A DNA stretch of 64,000 nucleotides. It comes from Mesostigma viride. Lineage: Eukaryota; Streptophyta; Mesostigmatophyceae; Mesostigmatales; Mesostigmataceae. The translations under genes and the position numbers were made by a program. The notes beneath the pieces are model-generated. The model was not told the DNA's origin and made no database searches. It saw nothing but the letters and a program-made list of their open reading frames with translations. Positions 1 through 9,600 of the stretch are shown in pieces. The stretch spans positions 1,951,400 through 2,015,399 of the forward strand of contig RPFO01000164.1 of NCBI GenBank assembly GCA_009746045.1, read 5' to 3'. Position 1 is the first letter of the stretch; each line of letters starts with the position of its first letter.

Positions 1-445
<445 letters not shown>

Positions 446-504
446 CCACCCCCCCTCCCTTTTACAAACACCATAATTCTGCCAACGTCACTCTTCTTTG
501 ACCG

Positions 505-925
505 TGTGATAGTTACGCCCGCCGTCGTTTCTTCTCTTACTGGAAGAGCACATGACCAACATTGGTTGTGCTAGTTACGCCCGCCGTCGTTTCTTTTGCC
601 TTTTCGATATCGAAATATATCTCGTGAAAGATGCCCTCCCATCAGGTAACTTGTCTTCTTGTAAGCTAAATCTTTCCAGAATAGTTACGCCCGCCGTCGT
701 TTCTTTTGCATCTTCGATGTCTAAGTATTTGTCGTGTAAGTTGCATTCTAGTCAGGTCCATTGTCCCTTGTGATATCAATGTATCCCATGATAGTTACGC
801 CCGCCGTCGTTTCTTTTTTTATTTTCGATGTCGAAGAATATTTCGTGAGTGTTGTTTCGCGTTACGGTCCAATGTCTTCTTGTGATATCAATGTATCCCG
901 AGATGGTTACGCCCGCCGTCGTTTC
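505..925 (+). repeat. Five spaced copies of a GC-rich quasi-palindromic 20-mer
   Basis: Near-identical copies of GTTACGCCCGCCGTCGTTTC start near 512, 573, 684, 795 and 905; the last four are about 111 bases apart, in otherwise AT-rich sequence upstream of the first gene's acceptor. Related copies recur near 1692, 2405, 2541, 3440, 3555, 4726, 5358, 5512, 5657, 5805, 7070, 7141 and 7208. All lie in introns or gaps, never in exons in this orientation. The short tracts that read open across them are frame accidents caused by the repeated unit. Confidence 0.9.
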
Positions 926-1079
926 TCTTTCCGTCTCGTTCGCTTTAAAATATCTAATGAAGGTTGTACCAACGTCCATTCACTTTTCTTATAGAATGAT
1001 AAACGTTCACCTAAAACAAATTACTATATACACCCGTTAAACCCCCCCCCCTCGAAATGACTCGTTTGTTGCAGAACAA

Positions 1080-1627
1080 ATGGATGAAGAACTTCAGAAT
1101 ATTTGCCGCGGAAACACCGATTGCCAAAAGAAAGCCGTTGACAAGTTTCACCCTTTTTGTGTGGATCACCTGAAGATTGTTTCAGACATTCAGGCAGTGT
1201 TTGACACTGGCTTAAAAAAGATTGCAAGAAAGGCGAAAAACGAGGGGGGCTCTAAGCTTGTCATGGTCCTTGAGATGAGGAAGGCCGGCATGACGGTTTG
1301 TGTGGAGACAACAGATAGTGTCGCGGATAGCATGCCAGAAATGGCAGATGTTTTGTATGAGAATGATGCGTCGGTTTTCTTCGCCATCAAGCCTCTCGGG
1401 ATCGAATTCATATACACGACAAAAGAATGTGTGTGGGGGGCCGGGATCCAAGTACTGTAGCAGAGAGTGCGGCAGAGGCCCTTGTTTTGAATGCGGGTGC
1501 TTGGTCCTACAGGGAGATCGACTTCTTAAGGCCAGGAGGGTGGGTTGACGAGCTGAAAGATGCAGTCAGTATCGCCACAGGTGTTAGGAGGGCATCTTTT
1601 GGAAAGAGGCTCCACGGTATCATGTAA
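1080..1627 (+). CDS. Unrecognised protein, about 182 aa, one-base frame break
   Basis: I do not recognise this protein. The frame opens with ATG five bases after a pyrimidine-rich acceptor (ttgttgcag). It is Lys/Glu-rich with Cys pairs near the N-terminus and a central hydrophobic stretch. It runs to a premature stop at 1460. Adding one G to the six-G run at 1435-1440 joins it smoothly to the frame that ends in TAA at 1627, so I treat the two as one gene. The upstream 35 bases (CACCCGT... to gcag) are nearly repeated before the next gene. This could be an intact gene with a sequence error or a decaying one. No domain, signal peptide or membrane segment is obvious. Confidence 0.5.
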
Positions 1628-1760
1628 TATATTTTAATACGTTTCGAAACAAACAATACAAATGATTTTGACAACATTGAATTGTATGTGTTACGCCCGC
1701 CATGAATCTACACCCGTAAAACCACACCCCCCTCGAAATGACTCGTTTGTTGCAGAACGA

Positions 1761-1985
1761 ATGTCAGAAGAAGAACCAAAAAAATGCCTCGGAAACCACA
1801 AGCGTAAAAGGAAAGCCGATGACAACGTAGAGACCCTCTCGGAGGATGTGCCGGAGTTGGTTTCTTCGGATGACGAGTTTGATTACTCGAAAACATCGGG
1901 GGGACAAGTTCTTGAGAAAGCATGGAAGGTCTTTGTGACAAACGCGTTTGTGGAATGGATAAAAAAAAACTATTCCGAGGAATAA
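1761..1985 (+). CDS. Small unrecognised charged protein, 74 aa
   Basis: This 74-residue frame starts with ATG five bases after an acceptor (ttgttgcag) nearly identical to that of the preceding gene, so the two 5' ends are probably duplicates. A basic patch HKRKRK near residue 13 could serve as a nuclear signal (inference). It is followed by an acidic SSDDEFD segment and a C-terminal region rich in Trp, Phe and Lys. I chose this ATG rather than the one at 1662 because the upstream part lies in the intron-like leader and overlaps a degenerate copy of the quasi-palindrome. AT-rich sequence with a possible AATAAA follows. Function unknown. Confidence 0.45.
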   Translation: MSEEEPKKCLGNHKRKRKADDNVETLSEDVPELVSSDDEFDYSKTSGGQVLEKAWKVFVTNAFVEWIKKNYSEE

Positions 1986-2061
1986 CAACTTGTTTATATA
2001 ATATTTTTTTAATAAATTAATGTTTATTTAAAACGTATCATTTTATTCCTTCGCGCAGGAA

Positions 2062-2262
2062 ATGGTGGAGGTTGAGGAGAGTTCGCCCAAAAGGCAAAGG
2101 ACCGACACAGTTCGACGAAATGGAAGGAGTCTTCCATTGTACATCAAAAAAATAGTTGAGGATTACTGGCTCGCTTCCGATTCCACTCCTCGTCCGAGAT
2201 CGGTCGTACCAGACATTGTGAAAGTCTGGAAGGTTTCAGAACATCAATCGCATATTGAATAG
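2062..2262 (+). CDS. Small unrecognised basic protein, 66 aa
   Basis: ATG lies three bases after an acceptor (ttcgcgcag). The product contains a basic stretch PKRQR near residue 9 and a possible short helix around LYIKKIVEDYW. It is only 76 bases from the stop of the preceding gene, a gap that is AT-rich and has no copy of the quasi-palindrome. After the stop there is AT-rich sequence with AATAAA-like signals near 2330-2350, then two quasi-palindromes. No family recognised; it could be one exon of a larger gene. Confidence 0.4.
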   Translation: MVEVEESSPKRQRTDTVRRNGRSLPLYIKKIVEDYWLASDSTPRPRSVVPDIVKVWKVSEHQSHIE

Positions 2263-2402
2263 ATCATCTAATACCGCAATGTTGCTGTACAAGTTGCGCC
2301 TTCTTTGTGCCAAATTTAAACCTTCGTATTAATAAACAAGTACAATAAAAAAATTTCAAAACGTTTTTTTAATTTTATTTTCCGGGGCCGGTTAATGATA
2401 TG

Positions 2403-2562
2403 AGTTGCGCCCGCCGGCGTTTCTCTGGTGTTGAATGCACCCCCTCTACATACACATTATATTGTCTGGACATTCGTATGTAGTGACAATCGTAGTCGAT
2501 GTGATTGCCATTCGTTTGTACGTAGAAAGTGGTTGTTGAGGAAGTTGCGCCCCAGGGCGTTT
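2403..2562 (+). repeat. Two quasi-palindromes with matching stems
   Basis: The copies near 2405 (CGCC...GGCG around CGCC) and 2541 (CGCC-CCAG-GGCG) can each form a short stem. Together with the copy near 3440 (CGAC...GTCG) they show paired changes that keep the stem. They lie between the stop of one gene and the acceptor of the next. Confidence 0.75.
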
Positions 2563-2670
2563 CTTTGTTGCATTTTCTTCAAATTTTAGCTCGCATAAAT
2601 AGATGAAGATGACTGCCAGTTTTTTTTAATAATATAAACTACTCGCGGCCGGTATGTTCTGGTTTCGCAG

Positions 2671-3403
2671 ATGTCCAGTCTGACGGTCGACATAAGGGGA
2701 CGTCCATATCAGGACGCTGTTTTCCGGATTTTTGAGAAGGATCCCGAAAGAAGTGCCGGGATAGGAAATGTAAAAAGCTGTCAATTACCGACATGGGTCT
2801 GTGTGGGGAACACATCGTAGCTTTCGGAAAGGACATGATTTCCCGTCATCTGCAACAATACGTTGACAACAATTGTGTGGGGGGGCGCAGATGGACGTCC
2901 TTCTTGAGGATGGAGTGGACGGAGCCAAAAGGGCTGTAATTCGGCTGTCGGAAATGGATGATGACAAAGAGGACGTGAACATTCGCCTTAGGAGGCACGA
3001 CGACAACACGGCCGATTGTGTGTTTGGGTCTGGAGGAATGGAGGATGAGAGCCAGGTCTTCCATGATGCCGCGGAGAAGGTGGTTGAATGGATGATGGGT
3101 TGGTCAAATCTTGACGTTCGCATATTCAACCGTCTGACGTCTGATTTCCTTCTTAGGGGAAGTTTCAAGATGGTTGACCGTGCAAGGCAGTCCAGGAACC
3201 AGCTATCCCTTTCCATGGCCAGTCCGATCGCACGCATGATTAAGGAGGGCCCTCTTCCGCGCAACCTTGCCTCGAGATTTCGAAAATACCATGAAGGGCC
3301 CGACCGAAAATCAGCAGCGATTTCCCATTCGCGAACCACTTATGGGTCGACGGAGTTGGTAACCGAATTTTTTTGCATTTCCTTGCCAAATGATTCTTTA
3401 TGA
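2671..3403 (+). CDS. Unrecognised protein, about 244 aa, two single-base breaks
   Basis: ATG directly abuts an acceptor (tttcgcag). The reading frame changes twice. Adding one A to the five-A run at 2772-2776 and one G to the seven-G run at 2879-2885 gives one continuous product of about 244 residues ending at TGA 3401-3403. Both breaks are single-base shortages in homopolymers, which suggests a consensus error or very recent decay rather than two genes. The C-terminal half is Arg- and Asp-rich with a conserved-looking WMMGWSNLDV segment. No known domain recognised. Two more quasi-palindromes follow before the next gene. Confidence 0.45.
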
Positions 3404-3437
3404 GGGACATAGAGTTGTTTGTATAGAGTGAATTGAC

Positions 3438-3577
3438 GAAAGTTGCGACGGCGGTCGCATCTTTTAGTGCGTCGTTCTCTTGTTATGAATCTCTGTTCAT
3501 TCTGAATTATAACGTTGTTTGTACCTTGACATAATGATGCATTTTTTGTATTGAGTTGCGACGTGGGGCGCATCTTC
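3438..3577 (+). repeat. Two quasi-palindromes upstream of gene 5
   Basis: The copy near 3440 contains TGCGAC-GGCG-GTCGCA, a perfect 6-bp stem; the copy near 3555 keeps the outer TGCG...CGCA pairing. Both end in CATCT instead of the usual TTTCT. Confidence 0.8.
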
Positions 3578-3624
3578 CTGCTGACTCGTATGATTTTTCC
3601 AATTTTTTTGTTTTGTTGTTGCAG

Positions 3625-6600
3625 ATGGAAAAGGGCGGCCCTACATCGCAGGTGGTCGGCGACTCTCCCCCTAGGGGGAAGGGTCTGAAGGGCAACCAGT
3701 TCAGGCCCAAGGCGCCTCCTCACAACAGCCTCCTCACAAGCGTGCAAGGGAGGGCACGCCGCCCCCAATGGTGGAATCTGGTGTCAGCTTTGCCGCGGTC
3801 ACTGGGAAGGATGAGTACCACGGTGGTCGTGAGATGGTGGACGATCCGGTTGCGCGTCTCAGATTGAGCGGTTTCAGCGACTCGCGAATGGCACTCGTGA
3901 ACAGCAATCGCGCTGTACCAAGACATCCTTAATGACAAACCTGAAGTCGCCAAGGTGCCTTATCTCTCCAAAAGCAATTCATGCCTCGTATCGACCCATG
4001 CTCCAGCAGGAGCTAAGGTTGGCTCGGTTGGCTCAGAATCCGACAGTAGCCGCCGCGCCCTCCCATGCCGCGCCTGCCGCAGTAGCCCAAAAGAGGGGGG
4101 AGAGTGTGCACGAGTCGGCCGCAGTGCCCTCAACCGCAAGGGATCCCCCCGCGACTTCCAAGCCGGTCGCGACGGGCGATATGCCCCCGCCGCGGCCAAG
4201 GGGAAGGGGGAAGGGGGTCGATGCAGGGGAAGAAGAAGTTTTCGAAATGACGCCGAGCAATTTGGAAGGTGGCGGGTCGATCTTCGTAAGTCTCTGCCCA
4301 TTTAATTGATGTCGTGAAATACATAAGCATTTTTTTGCAATATTCGCCAGAAATGTCATTTCCGACAACTAAGCGGATTTTTACTTTCCGTTGAAATGTT
4401 CGCAGGGCCGGCAAGAGGATGTGGGTGCAAGAGAAGCCCGCTCAATGGCGGGAAGCACCCAGGTACATGAGTGCGTCAGATTCCTCTCCGGTTTACTTGT
4501 AATGAAATGGTTTGCGTGCGTATATCCTTGTTTATTTTTGTAGTAATTTTTTTCTTGTTAATCGACAATCGCGTTTGCTTTTTTTACAGGGAAGTCCGTT
4601 CGAGCAGCAAGAGGGCGGTGAGAGGAGGGGAAGTGGATCTTACGGTGGTTCCACTGCAGAGGGGGGAAGGGTAAGTTACCGTTGACTTACAAATTGAAAG
4701 TTTAGGTTCGTCCTCAATTGACAGAGTTACGACGGCCGGCGTTTCTCTACACTTTTCTTACATTAAAAATCTTCCGTTGATAATGTTCTTGCAGGAAGCC
4801 GGTCGTCAGGGTGGGGCAAATCTCCAGGGAGAGGGGGCTATCGCTGTCCGTGAGCCTGTGTCAGAGGGCGCGGGTGGAAGCGACGGCGATACTGCGAAAA
4901 TGACACGCTTTAAGGAGCAAGCGGATGCTTATAAACTGAGGACGTTAGCAAAGCGGGTTGTGGCCGAGGTGAGAACGGAAACAGCCCCACCTGAGGTACG
5001 GAACCAGATGATGACTCTCCATCAAGTCGCTGAGTTGATCGTGAAGAATGCGTGCGCGCCCGATGGAGCCACACAGCCTGAGGAGATCCCGAGCGCCAAG
5101 GCCTTGATAAAGTGGATGCAGGAGAACCTGTTCGAGGGCAAAGGGAAGGAGAGGAAGTGTAAACTGAAGACGGTGACGATGGCGGACGCCAAGACTCTGA
5201 TCAAGATGTTGAAGGAACACGATGCCCGCCGGGACAAGTCTCCGAAGATCGCGAAGGGGTCGAAGAAAGCGGCTGAAGCAGCAGCGGTTGAGGGGAATGA
5301 GGTAAGTCTACCTCTGTTGTGAGGGGGGCTTTGTTCTTGAGGTCCACGTTTCATGTAGGTTGCGACGGCCGGCGTTTCTTAAGTGTGACACTTACTTCCT
5401 TTTGACTAACACTTACTTCCTTTCCTGATTTCGCATGGTTGAGGGAAATGAGCCAAGTGTACCTCTGTTGTGAGGGGGGCTTTGATCTTGAGGTTTAGGT
5501 TTCATCTAGGTTGCGACGGCCGGCGTTTCTCAAGTGTGACATTTACTTTATTCCTTTTGGTTATGCTTTCCTGATTTTTTCCTATCATTGTTAAGGGGAA
5601 TGAGGTAAGTGTACCTCTGTTGTGAGGGGGCTTCTTGAGATCCAGGTTTCATGTAGGTTGCGACGGCCGGCGTTTCTTAAGTGTGACACTTACTTCCTTT
5701 TGACTATGTTTTCCTGATTTTTTCGCATCACGGTTGAGGGAAATGAGCCGAGTGTACCTCTGTTGTGAGGGGGGCTTTGATGTTGAGGTTCAGGTTTCAT
5801 GTAGGTTGCGACGGCCGGCGTTTCTCAATCGACATTTACTTTATTCCTTTTGGTTATGCTTTCCTGATTTTTTCGCATCACTGCAGTACGTGCAGGCCGA
5901 GAGGGCGACCCACGCGGCCATCCTGTACTCAATCAGCCTCGACCAGCACGCGCGCCGCGAGAACATGAAAATAGATAGTACGTGGACTGCTGCCGTCGAC
6001 GAACACCAGAAGGGACTCTCCGAAGCACTTGCGACCTACAAGGGGAAGGCGCTGAAGGGAAAGGGGAAAGGAAAGGAGGTGGAGGTTGCGGATGCTCCCG
6101 TGTCTCTGCTTGAGAAATGGGAGAAGTCCCCGGTGTCGCAGGATGATGATGACATCCTGGATGTGAACGATGAGATCGCGAAGGGCAAACGGTTGCGGCA
6201 GGAGCTTGCCGTTCAGCCTCGGGACCTCGATGAGATGTCCAAAGCCTTGGTGCATCGAAATCGGGTGTGGACAAGGAACCTGTTCGTTGGGCCTCAGAAG
6301 CTCCTCGCACGAGACTTGCATCTGTCGAGAGGCGAGCAGAACGCCACCATTTTTGCCAGTTCGGAGTCCGACTACGGCCACGACAAGCTGGTGATTCCTG
6401 TGTGGCGGTACTCGTTCCAGTTTTTGGCTGACCGGTTCCCCAACACTTTTCATGAGTGGATGAAAAACGAGAACACCAGCGTCAGGTCGCGCAACTTTTC
6501 GGGGAGATGGGGGGACGGACAATGAAGGCTGGCTACGCTCGCGCAATGACTGACAAAGAGATTGATATCTACCTGCGAACGAGCTCGGCCAAGGAGATGG

Positions 6601-9600
6601 CCGAAGCTGCTTCCACCAAGGTTCTGACAGGACGGGCCGATGTGCTGGACTCCCGTGGACGTGAGAAAGGCCGCGCTTTTGGACAGTTTGTGCAAGTCCG
6701 CCTGGGAGATGGCTCCACTCGAGAAGAAGCCATTGTTGCCGCCAGCCATTTGCGGCTTTCTCGTGCTGGACGGGAACCACTTTACCACACTCATCAAATC
6801 GGTGAAATTCGAACTGGTCGCCCCAAATATGACGGTGGACCAAAGATCTGTGTGGTACCAGGCAATGCTGAACGGTTTCATGAAGGCGGAAAAGCTAAGG
6901 GTCGTTGCGCGGGGAGGGAAGGAGCAGGAAGTCACGAAGACCGTGGCCGCGGAGAAGCTGGAGGAGTGGGCAATGGATTGGAAGAAATTCGGGGGGTGGA
7001 CGTGCAGATGCTCAAGGGTGAGACCATCCTGCCGACCTGGTGGCAGATCCGTGAAGAGAAGGTAAGCCAAGTTGCGACCGCCGGCGTTTCTATAAGTGGT
7101 TTTCTCGTGTTATTTTCAGTATGCCATTAGTTTGGTAAAGATGCGACCACCGGCGTTTCTATAAGGGGTTTTCATGTTCCACCTTAGTATGCCATATTTT
7201 TGTCAAGATGCGACCGCCGGCGTTTCTGTCAGTCGTATTCTTGTTCTCAGTTGAGTTGTGCTTATTTGGGAGGACTATCGATGTGTCTCTGCGCGTTGTT
7301 GCCCTACGGCGATGCAGGTTTCCAAAGCAGTCGGCGATCAGATCGAAGTTGTCAGGCAGCTCGGGAACGCCATGAACGCCGAGGACACAGCCCAAGCCAA
7401 GGCAACGTGGGGCTCAGCGCTGGGGGATGTGCACCGGGCCTACCAGGCATATGGACCCCTCAAGAGAGGGAAGGGCGTGTCTATCCCAACTCCTCTGTAC
7501 GGCAAGATCTGGGCGATTGTGAAGCCCTTTTGGCAGAAAGGAGAGCAAGCCAAGGCCGAAGGGGACGGCGCAGGCGACAAGGCAGGGGGGCTGAAGAGAC
7601 GGACAAGTGGGGGCCGGACCAGAAGAACTTCATGCAGCGCTGGCTGTTCTGGTGTGAGGACCCTTTGAAGCCCGCTGTCGACGGCAAGCCGGCGATCGCA
7701 CAGGATATCGCGGCTCGGCAAGACTTCCTTGACACGCGCCCTAAAGACAAGGCGCACGAACTGTCCATTTTCACCGCGCATCGGGAACTTGCGAGTTTCC
7801 AGTACTTCGACAGCCTGATCCAAGCGCCGATCATGTCCTGTGAGGCCCCTCCCAGCAACCTGATAAAAATAATGGAAGTCGCCAAGAATTTGATAGAGGC
7901 GGCAAAGCAATTCGCCCACATCAAGTTCCTGGAGAACCCCGAGCTGATTGGCTCCTGCAGACAACTAAACGGGACTTTCGACCCCGTAATGGTGAGGGAG
8001 CACGTGTTTGGCGTGAAGCTGAAGGGCACCGACCTCGACGTGGAGGCCACCAAGTTCATCGCCGACTGCCGCCTGACCAGAGACTTTTGGCGGGTGATCG
8101 TCACGGCCACGAGGGCGATCATTCTCACGCTGAGGGACCTTCCGCCGGCTAAAAGGAAAGTGGTCGACCAGAAGGACTGGAAGTTCCCGAGAGGGCTGCT
8201 CGCTTCCCACCCCCGTCATTTGTATGACGATTTGGGGTGAAGACCAAACATCTGCTGGGTGTGCCAAGGAGGCGGCGGCGGAGGTCGAGAAGGAGGTCGA
8301 GGAGGCGGCGGAGGAGGGGACTACCAAGGCCAAGAAGGGGTGGCGGGACAGGTTGGAAGCCTACAGCGATTGGAAGGGGGTGAGGATGGGATCCGACTGG
8401 ATCGCATACAGGACAATGACATGGAAGGAAAACGAAAAAAGAAAGGATCTGGTGGTGACGAAGGTGGTGGACGAGTTGTGCACGGGGTCTGACAAAATTC
8501 CTCGGTCGCTGAAGGACCAGGCGTTTGCTGTGCTGGACCTGGCAGCTGACAGCAACGAGAAGTGGAGGAACCTGCGCAAGTGGGACCCAGACTGCATTCC
8601 GGAGGAGCGCCACATTCCCAAACCCTCCTCGCATTTGAGGTCGTGTGGGATGTGGTTGACAAGATGACCAACGCCCTTTTTAGGGCACCCTGCAGAGTTC
8701 TGCTGGTGTTCGGGGAGCCCGCCCATATCCGCCGGTGGAAGCGCCTGGTCCGCCTTATCAAATATTGGCTTGATTTAGATGGGTGGGAAGGCCTCGCCTA
8801 CTTTTCCGACGACGATTCTTCGTCTGATGAGGATGATGATTCGGAGAAGGAGGAAGAGGGGGAGGCGGATGAGGATGAGGATGAGAAGGAGGAGGATGAG
8901 GAGGAGAAGGAGGAAGAGGGGGAGGAGGAGGACGGGGAGGAGGATATTGCTGAGGGGCACCCGCCCGGGATGGGTGGGGGCAGGCGGAGGGGGAGAAAGG
9001 GGATGGGGAGGAGGGAGGAGGGGGGAGGGGGGAGAGGGACGGGGGAGGAGATGGAAGGGGAGGGAAAAAGCGCCGTCGGGGTGATGGAGGCTCGCGTGAG
9101 GAGACAATGGGGGGGGATGAAGACAACAGGGGGGGAGGTAAGCGCCAGCGTGCTGGTGAAGGAGACTCGAGGCCTGTCGTTGGAAACGCCGGCGGGCGTA
9201 TCTGTGACGAGGAGGGGGATCGCCAGCGGGAGGGAGGCTCGCGGCCTGTTACTGGAAACGCCGGCGGGCGTATCTGTGATGAGGAGGGGGATCGCCAGCA
9301 GGAAGGAGGCTCGCGGCCTGTTACTGGAAACGCCGGCGGGCGTATCTGTGATGAGGAGGGGGATCGCCAGCAGGAAGGAGGCTCGCAGCCTGTTACTGGT
9401 AACGCCGGCGGGCGTATCTGTGATGAGGATGGGGATCGCCAGCAGGAAGCAGGCTCGCGGCCTGTTACTGGTAGCGCCGGCGGGCGTTCCCGATTTACGG
9501 GAGGCGGTTGTCCGACAGATGGGAATGAGGCCTCGTCAGGATTCATGGGGACCCCCGGTTGAGGGGACCCCCGCCCTCGCCTCGGTTTCTTTGGGTCTGG

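Noticed and set aside
552..1040. Short frames over the five quasi-palindromes
   Set aside because: Frames repeat the motif translation (VTPAVVS, GYARRR) and have no other support.
505..3577. Integrated giant-virus segment with hairpin terminators
   Set aside because: The hairpins and compact genes recall such viruses, but no viral hallmark gene is present and spliceosomal introns are frequent.
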